DNA of 64,000 nucleotides from Bacillota bacterium (GTDB taxonomy: Bacteria > Bacillota > Clostridia > Lachnospirales > Lachnospiraceae), in the NCBI GenBank assembly GCA_023457255.1, contig JAEWMB010000036.1:124001-188000 (forward strand). The letters are read 5' to 3'. Positions 16,491 through 24,902 of the stretch are shown one piece after another. Each line of letters starts with the position of its first letter. The stretch's first letter is position 1. The position numbers and the translations under genes are program-made. The notes beneath the pieces are model-generated. The model worked only from the letters and a program-made list of their open reading frames with translations, was not told the DNA's origin and made no database searches.

Positions 16491-16667
16491 GTACTTGTCA
16501 AATCGGACAAAACTAAACAACTGGTTTTCAAAATCCAACAATAGTTTTAGCCGGACTGACAAGAAGTATAAAAGTTTGTGGTGAGGTTACATAATTTTAA
16601 TGAAAACTACAAATTTTATATACTATCTACAATATTATAATTGATTCAATAAAAGGAGGGTATTTCG

Positions 16668-18266
16668 ATGAGGAAATCTACACAGAAATTCTTATCACTT
16701 GGTTTAAGTCTTGCTCTTGTATTCAGCTTAACAGCTTGTGGAAGCAAAGGTAAAGACGAAGGACCAAAGACAGAGCCAACAACAGCTCCAACACAGGGTG
16801 CTGACAACAGCAATCCTACAGCTACTCCAGAAGCTTCCGCTCCTGAAGTAGAGAAGCCATCTGTAATCTCAGTAATGGTTGATGGTACTGTATTTACAGA
16901 GCCTAATGGACGTGCTCAGTTAGAAACAGCACTGGAAGCTGAACTTGGTCTTGACGTTCAGTTCACACAGCCGGATCACTCTGGTTACTATGATGCTGTA
17001 GGTCTTACATTTGCAGGAAGCAACTGGCCGGATGTTGTTATCTTAGGCGGTTCTTACTATACTAATTATGCAAGTGCTGGTCTTTTAGCTGATATCACAG
17101 AGTACTGGGATAATTCTGAATTAAAGGCTTCTGGTAGAGTAACCAATGTAGAAGCTGTAGAAGCAATCAAGGTTGATGGAAAGCTTTATGGCTTTACTCC
17201 AGCAAGAGGTAACGGATGTGTTACTTATGTTAAAAAAGCTTGGTTAGATAAAGCTGGTTTATCTGTTCCTACTAACTACGCTGAATACCTTAACATGTTA
17301 AAGGTATTTACAGAATCTGATATGAACGACAGCGGTGACCCAAGTAACACTTATGCAGTTTCTGCAGCTGGTCTTATCGGAAATGAAGCTCCATATATAA
17401 ACTATTTACCAGAGTTCTATCAGGATGCTTATCCAGATTTTATGCAGCAAGACGGTAAATGGATTGATGGTTTCTCCACAGACGCTATGAAAGCAGCTCT
17501 TCAGAGATTAAAAGATGCTTATTCTGCTGGTTATATTGATAAAGAAACAATCACGAATGGTACAAAAGACTGCCGTACAAAGTTCTTTGATGATAAGTTT
17601 GGTGTATTCACTTATTGGGCTGGTACATGGGCATATAATTTAAAGAACAACCTTGAAAGCAATGGTAAGGATGGCGAATTAGTTGTTCTTCCTCCAATTG
17701 CTGAAATGGGTGCTTATGTTGAGAGACAGGCTCCAGCTTGGTGTATTACTGCTAAGGCTGAAAACCCTGCTGGTATCTTCAAATATTTCCTTGAGCCAAT
17801 GTTAGATGGCGGTGCTGTTCAGACACTTTGGACTTATGGTGTTAAGGGCGTTCACTGGGATGATAAGGCTGAAACAATTAAGTTAACTGAGGATAAAGAG
17901 CTTACCTTTACAGAAGGCCAGTTCCACTTCTTACCTTCTTTAGAGAAGCCAGACACCTTATTAACTAAGGGTCATATTGATCCAATGTTAAGCTTTGCAA
18001 CATTCGTAAACAACGCTGACCCTGGTATTGCTTCTGTCAATGAAGTTGCTAAGGCTTCTGCTGATAAGTTCAATGATTGGGCTGTTCCAGCTAAAATGGT
18101 AGTAAGTAATGATACTATTAATGAGTACAATGCAGACCTTTGGGATCTTCGTACTCAGATTGTAACTAAGGTTGTAACTGGCAATATGAGCGTTGAGGAA
18201 GGTATAAATGAATACACAAGTCAATCCGCTGATATGGTACAGGAAATTTTAGATTCTTTAAACTAA
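16668..18266 (+). CDS. Extracellular solute-binding lipoprotein of ABC sugar importer
   Basis: A 532-residue lipoprotein. A signal peptide (residues 1-23, with lipobox LTAC and Cys24) is followed by a Thr/Pro-rich linker to about residue 62. The rest is a large family-1 binding domain of the LplA/YtcQ type. It would capture pectin-derived oligosaccharides outside the cell for the two permeases downstream; the ligand is inferred from neighbours only. AAAGGAGGG precedes the ATG. No ATPase gene is nearby, so a shared MsmX-type ATPase is likely. Confidence 0.9.
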   Translation: MRKSTQKFLSLGLSLALVFSLTACGSKGKDEGPKTEPTTAPTQGADNSNPTATPEASAPEVEKPSVISVMVDGTVFTEPNGRAQLETALEAELGLDVQFTQPDHSGYYDAVGLTFAGSNWPDVVILGGSYYTNYASAGLLADITEYWDNSELKASGRVTNVEAVEAIKVDGKLYGFTPARGNGCVTYVKKAWLDKAGLSVPTNYAEYLNMLKVFTESDMNDSGDPSNTYAVSAAGLIGNEAPYINYLPEFYQDAYPDFMQQDGKWIDGFSTDAMKAALQRLKDAYSAGYIDKETITNGTKDCRTKFFDDKFGVFTYWAGTWAYNLKNNLESNGKDGELVVLPPIAEMGAYVERQAPAWCITAKAENPAGIFKYFLEPMLDGGAVQTLWTYGVKGVHWDDKAETIKLTEDKELTFTEGQFHFLPSLEKPDTLLTKGHIDPMLSFATFVNNADPGIASVNEVAKASADKFNDWAVPAKMVVSNDTINEYNADLWDLRTQIVTKVVTGNMSVEEGINEYTSQSADMVQEILDSLN

Positions 18267-18348
18267 TAACTGTTGCAAACAACGATTGATAGGTTGAGAC
18301 CGGCAGAGTAATGTTGGAGTCAACAGACTAATGTTGTTAGTTAATAAA

Positions 18349-18406
18349 GAGGGGTATGAACGTAAGATAAGGTTCAGCCCCTCCTTATCACGAGAGATGC
18401 TCGTGA
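18349..18406 (+). promoter_or_regulatory. Two hairpins between binding-protein and permease genes
   Basis: GAGGGG (18349-18354) and GAAC pair with GTTC (18372-18375) and CCCCTC (18378-18383). Next, TCACGAG (18388-18394) pairs with CTCGTGA (18400-18406). There is no T tract. Such 3' hairpins commonly let the binding protein be made in excess of the permeases. Confidence 0.55.
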
Positions 18407-18440
18407 GAGGAAATTCTAATTTATGAAAGGAAGTGCTTCG

Positions 18441-19391
18441 ATGAGCATTAAACGAGGTCAAAAAGTACCAGGTAGCGAAAAGCCGTTAGCCTTAAGAATT
18501 TATACCCATAGATGGTTTTACGTAATGTTTATTCCAGTATTAGTATTCATAACATTATTTAACTATTTACCAATGTACTTTATTAAGTACTCATTCTATG
18601 ATTACAAGATGGCGCAGGAACCTGTGTTTGTAGGGTTAAAACATTTTGAGAAGTTATTAAAGAAGCAAGATTTCATCCGTGCATTTGTTAATACCTTTGA
18701 GTTAAGTATCGTTAAGTTGTTGTTAAATACATTCATGGCAGTTATTATTTCTCTGTTATTGAATGAAATTAAGAATTTGAAAGCAAAGAAGGCTGTTCAG
18801 ACGCTTATCTACTTACCACACTTTATGTCATGGGTAGTTACGGCATCTGTGTTCCGCTTAATTCTTTCTCCTACCAACGAAGGTCTTATTAACTCCTTCT
18901 TAGTTAACCTTGGAGTTATTAATAAAGATCAAATGATATACTTCCTGGCGGAAGAAAAATGGTGGAGGCCGGTTTATTATATAGTTAATATATGGAAAGA
19001 TACTGGTTGGGGTACTATCATCTATCTTGCAACATTATCAGGTATTAGCCCAGAACTATACGAAGCAGCACAAATCGATGGTGCAAACCGTTGGAATCAA
19101 ATGCGTTTCATTACATTACCAAGCTTAGCTAATACAATCATTACTGTATTAATTCTTAACTTAGCAAAGATTATGAACCTGTTTGAATCAGTATTCGTTA
19201 TGTATAATACAGCAGTATATGCAGTTTCTGACGTTTGCCAGACATACGTTTACCGTCAGACCTTCGGTGGTGGTATACCAAACTATGGTTATACAACAGC
19301 AGTAGGTTTAATGAGATCTCTTGTAGGTTGTGTACTCGTATTAATTTGTAATTACGCAAGTAAAAAAGTCCGCGGTCGCGGTATCGTATAG
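18441..19391 (+). CDS. ABC sugar importer permease (LplB/YteP type)
   Basis: A 316-residue membrane protein with six predicted helices, first at about residues 28-52 (YVMFIPVLVFITLFNYLP). The EAA loop EAAQIDGANRWNQMRFITLP near residue 205 is where the ATPase docks. I chose ATG 18441 with AAAGGAAG upstream; ATG 18423 is a possible alternative. It pairs with the next gene to form the channel. Confidence 0.9.
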   Translation: MSIKRGQKVPGSEKPLALRIYTHRWFYVMFIPVLVFITLFNYLPMYFIKYSFYDYKMAQEPVFVGLKHFEKLLKKQDFIRAFVNTFELSIVKLLLNTFMAVIISLLLNEIKNLKAKKAVQTLIYLPHFMSWVVTASVFRLILSPTNEGLINSFLVNLGVINKDQMIYFLAEEKWWRPVYYIVNIWKDTGWGTIIYLATLSGISPELYEAAQIDGANRWNQMRFITLPSLANTIITVLILNLAKIMNLFESVFVMYNTAVYAVSDVCQTYVYRQTFGGGIPNYGYTTAVGLMRSLVGCVLVLICNYASKKVRGRGIV

Positions 19392-19403
19392 GAGGGGTAG
19401 ACG

Positions 19404-20255
19404 ATGAATTCTAAGAAAAAAGCAAACAAAATCAAACTCTTTCCTATTTTTAATGGTTTAATCTTTCTTATCGTTTGTTTATTTATTATAGTACCATTAT
19501 GGAAGGTGTTTGTTGACTCTATTGACTTACAGACTAGCTATGGTATGAGATTATGGCCAAAGGACTTTGGTTTGACTGGTTATAAGGTTATCTTAACTTA
19601 TGAATCCTTATACAAACCATTCTTAATCTCCTGTATTACAACAATTGCCGGTACTTTCCTTGGTTTAACACTTTCTACTTTAGGTGCTTATGTATTAATC
19701 CAATATGAAATGCCAGGCAGAAACTTATTCTCTTTCCTTTTATTATTCACCATGATCTTTAGTGGTGGTATGGTACCTTCCTTCTTAGTTATGTCTAAAT
19801 TAGGTTTAATTGATACATTATTTGCAGTTATCTTACCGCTTGGTATCAACGTTTATAACCTTGTATTAATGCGTAACTTCTTTGAAGGTATTCCAAGAGG
19901 ATTGTTTGAAGCAGCATCCATTGACGGATGTTCTCCAATGGGTATTTTCTTTAAGATTGTACTTCCGCTTTCCAAAGCAGCACTTGCCTCCATCGGTTTG
20001 ATGTTCTCTGTTGCTTTCTGGAATGACTATACAAACTTTAAAATTTACATTCAGAAGAGTAGTTTATATAACTTCCAGCAGAAATTACGTAACTTAATCA
20101 TGGACGGTGATACACCAAATACATCCGAGAATATTCCTCAGAACACAATGTTTAGTGCAGCCGTTATGGTAGCGATTTTACCTTTCATTATTATCTATCC
20201 TTTCTGCCAGAAGTACTTCGTAAAGGGTGTTAATATTGGTGCGATCAAAGAGTAA
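19404..20255 (+). CDS. ABC sugar importer permease (LplC/YtcP type)
   Basis: A 283-residue permease with six predicted helices and the EAA loop EAASIDGCSPMGIFFKIVLP (about residues 173-192). It starts 12 bases after the previous permease, behind AGGAGGGGT. It ends in the short KGVNIGAIKE tail typical of this subfamily. Together with the lipoprotein it makes an oligosaccharide importer lacking its own ATPase. Confidence 0.92.
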   Translation: MNSKKKANKIKLFPIFNGLIFLIVCLFIIVPLWKVFVDSIDLQTSYGMRLWPKDFGLTGYKVILTYESLYKPFLISCITTIAGTFLGLTLSTLGAYVLIQYEMPGRNLFSFLLLFTMIFSGGMVPSFLVMSKLGLIDTLFAVILPLGINVYNLVLMRNFFEGIPRGLFEAASIDGCSPMGIFFKIVLPLSKAALASIGLMFSVAFWNDYTNFKIYIQKSSLYNFQQKLRNLIMDGDTPNTSENIPQNTMFSAAVMVAILPFIIIYPFCQKYFVKGVNIGAIKE

Positions 20256-20284
20256 TGACATTTTATAGATTTCATAGGAAAGAT

Positions 20285-20373
20285 AAAAGCTGTTGCTGAA
20301 AGAATCAGGCGACAAGGAACCTAACCATTTGGGTTAGAGTTCCTTTCCGGGGTTCTTAAGCAGTGGCTTTTTT
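20285..20373 (+). terminator. Branched intrinsic terminator after the importer
   Basis: The outer stem is 20285-20296 (AAAAGCTGTTGC) with 20360-20371 (GCAGTGGCTTTT), all twelve pairing with three G-U pairs, and runs into TTTTTT. An inner hairpin, AAGGAAC-CTAACC with GGTTAG-GTTCCTT, lies at about 20314-20346. Confidence 0.75.
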
Positions 20374-20458
20374 ACATGTTTCATGTCTTTTTAATATTGT
20401 AAAATAATTTAGATAATGATATGATAAATTACATAAAAACTGCATAGGAGGGCTGACA

Positions 20459-21265
20459 ATGAATAAAGTATATACCTGTTTTCCCGGTGGAAAGCATAAA
20501 GTATTAACCATGAGTTATGATGACGGGAAGCAGGAGGATAGGAGATTATTAGCTATCTTTCGGCAATATGGAATAAAAGGGACGTTTCATCTTAATTTTG
20601 GACTGATGGATCAGCCGGAGCGCATTAATAAAGAAGAAATCAAGGAACTATACCAGGGACATGAAGTATCCGCACATACCTTTACCCATCCAACGATTTC
20701 TAGATGCCCCTCTTCTATGATTATCGAGCAGATATACGAGGATCGTAAGGGGCTTGAAAGTTTGGTGGAGTATCCGGTAAGAGGATTATCCTATCCCAAT
20801 GGATCTTATGATAAACGAATTAAAGACTTATTGCCTGGACTTGGTATTAAGTATTCAAGAATTGTTGGAAATAGTGATGACTTTAATTTACCAACTGATT
20901 TTTATGAATGGAAGGCGACCTGCCATCATAATCATAATCTGCTAAAGCTTGGGGAAGAATTTATAAGCCTTACAAAGAAACAATACTTGTATATGATGTA
21001 TGTCTGGGGGCATAGCTATGAGTTTACCAATCATAATAACTGGGAAGTCATAGAGGAATTTTGTAAACTAGTCTCGCATCGTGATGATATCTGGTATGCG
21101 ACCAATATTGAGATTGTAGATTACTTAGAAGCAGCAGAAAGGCTCCAATTTACGGCAAAAGGAAATCTTGCCTTTAACCCGTCTGCCGCCTCGATTTGGT
21201 TATCTGTCAATGATGCCGCAGCAGTTGAAGTAAAAGCCGATGAAACGGTAAAATTGTGGGAGTAG
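20459..21265 (+). CDS. Polysaccharide deacetylase family protein (CE4/NodB-like)
   Basis: A 268-residue protein. The NodB fold starts with TMSYDDGKQEDRRLL (residues 18-32), giving the Asp pair, and continues with AHTFTHP (about 76-82), the metal-binding His pair. The motif is SYDDG rather than the common TFDDG. There is no signal peptide, unlike peptidoglycan deacetylases, so it likely acts on imported acetylated sugars. A short C-terminal tail (about 225-268) may be a small beta domain. It precedes a sugar isomerase-type gene, and AGGAGGGCTGACA precedes the ATG. Confidence 0.8.
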   Translation: MNKVYTCFPGGKHKVLTMSYDDGKQEDRRLLAIFRQYGIKGTFHLNFGLMDQPERINKEEIKELYQGHEVSAHTFTHPTISRCPSSMIIEQIYEDRKGLESLVEYPVRGLSYPNGSYDKRIKDLLPGLGIKYSRIVGNSDDFNLPTDFYEWKATCHHNHNLLKLGEEFISLTKKQYLYMMYVWGHSYEFTNHNNWEVIEEFCKLVSHRDDIWYATNIEIVDYLEAAERLQFTAKGNLAFNPSAASIWLSVNDAAAVEVKADETVKLWE

Positions 21266-21343
21266 GGTTGTAAAGTGGCATAGTTCTACTTTAATTATAA
21301 AATATGATTATGAAAGGTGTTTAACGCCGGAATTGAGGTTAAT

Positions 21344-22189
21344 ATGTTAAGACTTGGAATACGTGGTCATGATATGGAGAAAGCTTCTTTTGAAAATTTA
21401 GTAGAGAATATTGCGAACAAAGGGTTTTGCTGCACTCAGCTTGCGCTGAAGAAAGCAATTGATTCCTTTAATGTAAGCAGGGAAGCAATGACATCAGGTA
21501 TGGCCCTATATATGAAAGAAGTTTTTGAAGAGAATCATGTACAAGTAGCAGTATTAGGATGCTATTTAAATTTAGGGCATCCGGAGGAGGCAGTATTACG
21601 TGAAATTCAGAAAAGCTACGAGGCTCATATTCGTTTTGCCTCTTTGCTAGGTTGTGGTATGGTTGGGACAGAGACCGGAGCAGTAAATAAAGAATATTCC
21701 TATGAGCCTGCAAATCACTCGGAGGAGGCTTTAGATATCTTTATTAAGAACTTACGGCCTGTAGTAGAATATGCTGAAAAAATGGGCGTTATAGTTGGAA
21801 TAGAGCCTGTTTATAAACATATTATGAGTGATATTAAGAGAACGAGAAAGGTGTTGGATGCGGTTAATTCACCGAATCTTCGTGTCATCTTCGATGCTGT
21901 GAATATAATGTCGATGGAAAATTACAAGAACCAAGACGAGCTTATCCGGGAAGCATTTGAATTAATCGGTGAAGAAATTGATGTTCTCCATATTAAAGAT
22001 TTTATAGTCAAGGATGAAAATATTGTATCGAGGCCTCTTGCGGTTGGGCAAGGTCTATTAAATCTGCCGCTGCTTATGAAACTTGCAAAAGAAAAGAAGC
22101 CTATGATCCATATGCTGTTGGAGGATTCTGTTCCCGAGAATGCACTTGCCTCTGCAGTATATATCAGAAAATGTTATGAAGAGGCATAA
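21344..22189 (+). CDS. Sugar phosphate isomerase/epimerase-type TIM-barrel protein
   Basis: A 281-residue xylose-isomerase-like barrel (AP-endonuclease-2 superfamily). GIEPVYKHI, NLRVIFDAVNIM and VLHIKDFIV carry the Glu, Asp and His positions that bind the metal in this fold. The exact substrate is not readable from sequence. I chose ATG 21344 with TTGAGGT upstream; a GTG at 21317 is in frame but lacks a better site. It follows the deacetylase, suggesting a shared carbohydrate pathway. Confidence 0.78.
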   Translation: MLRLGIRGHDMEKASFENLVENIANKGFCCTQLALKKAIDSFNVSREAMTSGMALYMKEVFEENHVQVAVLGCYLNLGHPEEAVLREIQKSYEAHIRFASLLGCGMVGTETGAVNKEYSYEPANHSEEALDIFIKNLRPVVEYAEKMGVIVGIEPVYKHIMSDIKRTRKVLDAVNSPNLRVIFDAVNIMSMENYKNQDELIREAFELIGEEIDVLHIKDFIVKDENIVSRPLAVGQGLLNLPLLMKLAKEKKPMIHMLLEDSVPENALASAVYIRKCYEEA

Positions 22190-22212
22190 GTATACTTAAC
22201 TAAGTAGTTAAG

Positions 22213-22315
22213 AAAAAGGACTGGCACAAAAGAAAGCACAGACCAGAATTGTAGGCAACAGCTTTGTTACCATACGATACCTGGTATCTGTTTTCTTTTG
22301 GGGCAGTCCTTTTTT
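22213..22315. terminator. Bidirectional terminator with long stem
   Basis: AAAAAGGACTG (22213-22223) pairs with CAGTCCTTTTT (22304-22314). Inside it a second arm of about 20 bases (CAAAAGAAA.., 22226-22245, with ..TTTCTTTTG, to 22300) pairs with few mismatches. It separates the convergent isomerase and dinB genes and has T runs on both strands. Confidence 0.75.
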
Positions 22316-22372
22316 GAGGAAGATGATAATAAACTTAACCTTTTTATTTTTTCGAATGGTACTGTCATCTTT

Positions 22373-23605
22373 TTAATTTTTGCCTACTTTATGATTACAG
22401 ATGGTATCTTCTTTTAAAAAACTTGCTCTTTTTACTGCATCAATTCCATATTTATTACGGATAGAGTCAATGGCAGAATCCAACTTTTTTAATTTTTCCG
22501 ATTGCTTATTTTCAAAAAGGCTGAGTTGTGAGAAATGGGTATCGTCTAGTTTCGTGGTTCGAATACCTAATAGTCGAATAGGAGAGTTGTCCCAAAACTC
22601 ATCAAATAAATGACAGGCAGCCTCATAGATAGCTGTTGTCGTATTGGTTTGCTGAGGTAAGATGGTTTGATGTGTACAGGTTTTAAAATTGGTATATTTA
22701 ATTTCAACCGTAATACAGCTGCAGAAGACATTTGAGGCTCGTAATCTTGCTCCAACGGTTTCACTTAATGCAAGCAGGACTTGTTTTGCCGTAGCGGTAT
22801 CAAGGACGTCCTGTCCTAGGGTTATACTGTTTCCACAGCCTTTTGCCCTTGTGTCGGTATCTTCTATCGGTTCTTCATCAAGGCCATTCGCATAATCGTG
22901 AACTAGGGCACTGTATTTGGTTCCCAGATGCGTTTTTAGGATAGCTGCATCGGTATGTGCTAAATCATAGATGGTGTGAATCCCCAGGATATTAAATTTG
23001 GCTTTTGCAGATTTTCCTACAAAAAATAATTCTTCTACGGGAAGCGGCCACATCTTCTCCGGTATTTCAGAGGGAAATAACGAGTGGCAAAGATTCGGTT
23101 TCTTAAAATCAGAAGCCATCTTTGCAAGAAGTTTGTTGGTAGAAACACCAATGTTTACAGTAAAACCCAAGTCCTTAAAGACCCTCTCTCGTATCTGATT
23201 TGCAATCTCCATAGGAGAACCGAACAGATGATAAGTATCCGTCATATCAAGAAAGGCTTCATCAATGCTGAATTGGTTCAGGGAAGGTGTATATTCCGAT
23301 AAGAGTTTTATTAATCGTTCGGAATAGCTTGTATATACTTCAAAGTTCGGAGGGACAACCATTAAAGAGGGGCATTTTTGAAGTGCATGCGTTAGCGGTT
23401 CCCCTGTTATAATGCCATATGATTTTGCTTTCGTGGATTTGGCTAAAACAATACCGTGCCTGTTTTGTTTGTCGCCGCCTACTGCAGAAGGAATGGTACG
23501 TAAGTCAAGTGCCTTGGAATTAGATGTTAAACGATGCACGGATTCCCAGCTTAGGAAGGCACTATTCACATCCACATGAAAAATTAGCCGATTTTTTTTC
23601 ATCAT
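22373..23605 (-). CDS. dinB: DNA polymerase IV (Y-family translesion polymerase)
   Basis: A 410-residue polymerase for error-prone synthesis over damaged bases. HVDVNSAFLSWE (near residue 10) and FSIDEAFLDMT (near residue 115) supply the catalytic acidic residues. An HhH region and the little-finger domain follow (GNSITLGQDV). Three in-frame ATGs lie within 13 bases; I chose the second (23605), 8-10 bases from AAGGAA, with 23614 and 23602 as alternatives. A dispersed repeat lies about 100 bases upstream. No LexA box was recognised. Confidence 0.92.
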   Translation of the reverse strand: MMKKNRLIFHVDVNSAFLSWESVHRLTSNSKALDLRTIPSAVGGDKQNRHGIVLAKSTKAKSYGIITGEPLTHALQKCPSLMVVPPNFEVYTSYSERLIKLLSEYTPSLNQFSIDEAFLDMTDTYHLFGSPMEIANQIRERVFKDLGFTVNIGVSTNKLLAKMASDFKKPNLCHSLFPSEIPEKMWPLPVEELFFVGKSAKAKFNILGIHTIYDLAHTDAAILKTHLGTKYSALVHDYANGLDEEPIEDTDTRAKGCGNSITLGQDVLDTATAKQVLLALSETVGARLRASNVFCSCITVEIKYTNFKTCTHQTILPQQTNTTTAIYEAACHLFDEFWDNSPIRLLGIRTTKLDDTHFSQLSLFENKQSEKLKKLDSAIDSIRNKYGIDAVKRASFLKEDTICNHKVGKN

Positions 23606-23700
23606 ATCTCTCATTTCCTTATAATAAATGCAATTGTTAATAATAGAACTAATAAAACACAGGCTTGCTTTTTCTCCTCATCCTGGTTCGTAAAATACCT

Positions 23701-23765
23701 CTTGATAAAAGGTGGGTTTTTGCACCGTTAATCGGATTATGGAAATATCATTTAGCTTCCATAAT
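23701..23765 (+). repeat. Dispersed hairpin repeat, copy between dinB and the ylmC-like gene
   Basis: It matches the reverse complement of the tandem repeats at 10055-10234. It shares GATAAAAGGTG, TTTGCACCG, TAATC and GATTAT, then an arm TGGAA...TTCCA where the tandem copies have GAAACA...TGTTTC. The arm changed on both sides, so pairing was kept. On minus it reads toward dinB. Confidence 0.75.
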
Positions 23766-23819
23766 ATTATTATAGGAAACATCAGTTCGAATGTAAAGAG
23801 GGGATTTTTGTCTCATTTT

Positions 23820-24080
23820 CTATACACCGCATTTTTTAAAGCATTCGGCGGTATCAATATCAACTAAAATGACGTCAGGACCTACCTGACAAATGCATCC
23901 CCAAGGTATGATATATTCATGGTCTCTTCCTAGAAGGCCCCATATTTTTGGCGGCCCTGGAACTATGAGAGCTTCGATGCATCCCGTGACGGCATCAAAA
24001 ATAATGTCACAGACAAAGCCTAATCGCTGACAATCTCTACAGTTAATGACTTCTTTATTTCGCATTTCGAATAATCGCAT
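23820..24080 (-). CDS. YlmC/YmxH-family PRC-barrel protein
   Basis: An 86-residue single-domain protein. It shows the PRC-barrel pattern of the sporulation-associated YlmC/YmxH group: RLFEMRNKEVINCRDCQRLGF, then VCDIIFDAVTG, LIVPG and the WGCICQVGPDVILVDID end. The biochemical role in the family is poorly known. The ATG at 24080 has GGGAGGATC upstream; the longer upstream frame lacks one. It is divergent from nrdR. Confidence 0.82.
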   Translation of the reverse strand: MRLFEMRNKEVINCRDCQRLGFVCDIIFDAVTGCIEALIVPGPPKIWGLLGRDHEYIIPWGCICQVGPDVILVDIDTAECFKKCGV

Positions 24081-24145
24081 AAGACAGATCCTCCCGTTTT
24101 TTACTATCATATGAAGGAAATATAAAAACATGAGTAACTATATGC

Positions 24146-24174
24146 TTGACCTATGGGATTTTATTCAATATAAT
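24146..24174 (+). promoter_or_regulatory. Sigma-A-like promoter of nrdR
   Basis: TTGACC (24146-24151), 17 bases, TATAAT (24169-24174). The start site is expected near 24181, about 50 bases before the nrdR ATG. No NrdR box was recognised near it. Confidence 0.75.
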
Positions 24175-24230
24175 GAAAGCAGTGATTACGGATAGCGTGT
24201 GCGGGTTAATATAATAGTGGGAGGTACCGT

Positions 24231-24692
24231 ATGAAGTGTCCATTTTGTGGAAGAGAAAATACAAGAGTAATTGACTCAAGACCGGCGGATGATTGCAGTT
24301 CCATACGACGCAGAAGACAGTGTGATGAATGTTCCAAACGTTTTACTACTTACGAAAAAGTAGAGACGATACCTTTGGTAGTAATTAAGAAGGATAATAA
24401 TCGTGAGTCTTACGATCGATCCAAAATTGAAGCAGGTGTGTTTCGTTCCTGCCATAAGCGGCCAATTTCCGTAGATCAGATTAACGCACTCGTGGATGAA
24501 GTGGAAAATGCTATTTTTAATTTGGAAGAAAAAGAAGTTCCAAGTTATAAAATCGGTGAGATTTTGATGGATAAGTTAAAGAACGTAGATGCAGTTGCTT
24601 ATGTTCGTTTTGCTTCCGTTTATCGTGAATTTAAGGATGTCAATACTTTTATGAACGAATTAAAGAAAATACTTGATCATGAACACGTTTAG
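24231..24692 (+). CDS. nrdR: Ribonucleotide reductase regulator NrdR
   Basis: A 153-residue repressor of ribonucleotide reductase genes. The N-terminal zinc ribbon uses CPFC (3-6) and CDEC (31-34), followed by RFTTYEKVE. An ATP-cone (residues 49-139) senses dATP/ATP. GGGAGGTACCGT precedes the ATG. It has its own promoter and a terminator directly after. Its target genes are not in the window. Confidence 0.97.
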   Translation: MKCPFCGRENTRVIDSRPADDCSSIRRRRQCDECSKRFTTYEKVETIPLVVIKKDNNRESYDRSKIEAGVFRSCHKRPISVDQINALVDEVENAIFNLEEKEVPSYKIGEILMDKLKNVDAVAYVRFASVYREFKDVNTFMNELKKILDHEHV

Positions 24693-24708
24693 CAGGTAAT
24701 AAGCTTAG

Positions 24709-24744
24709 AACCTCCAAGTGGATAGAACCATATGGAGGTTTTTT
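24709..24744 (+). terminator. Intrinsic terminator after nrdR
   Basis: AACCTCCA (24709-24716) pairs with TGGAGGTT (24733-24740), followed by TTTT. It ends before the yifB promoter. Confidence 0.8.
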
Positions 24745-24800
24745 AGGTGAAGTATTCTAAGGCAGGGGATAGGAGAAAGTTTCTATTTATTAGAAATTTG

Positions 24801-24829
24801 TTGTCACAAACATCCTGGTCTGATATAAT
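24801..24829 (+). promoter_or_regulatory. Sigma-A-like promoter of yifB-dprA
   Basis: TTGTCA (24801-24806), 17 bases, TATAAT (24824-24829). Transcription would start near 24836, at the first arm of the repeated AAGCAATT structure in the leader. Confidence 0.75.
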
Positions 24830-24839
24830 GCAAATAGGT

Positions 24840-24876
24840 AATTGCTTACAAGCAATTTACCATCAAGCAATTGCTT
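24840..24876 (+). promoter_or_regulatory. Three-arm leader with mutually exclusive pairings
   Basis: AATTGCTT (24840-24847), AAGCAATT (24850-24857) and the self-complementary AAGCAATTGCTT (24865-24876) can pair in more than one way. It occupies the first 40 bases of the predicted yifB transcript. No terminator follows. Confidence 0.45.
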
Positions 24877-24902
24877 TCCTTGGAGAGAGGAAAGGATTTG
24901 AT

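Larger units (their letters stand above)
16238..16667. other. Divergent regulatory region between AraC-type regulator and ABC importer
   Basis: 430 bases without a gene. It contains the cre-like site at 16349, the importer promoter at 16461 and an inverted repeat over that promoter at 16470-16496. The transcript leader to 16668 is about 170 bases and AT-rich. Confidence 0.6.
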
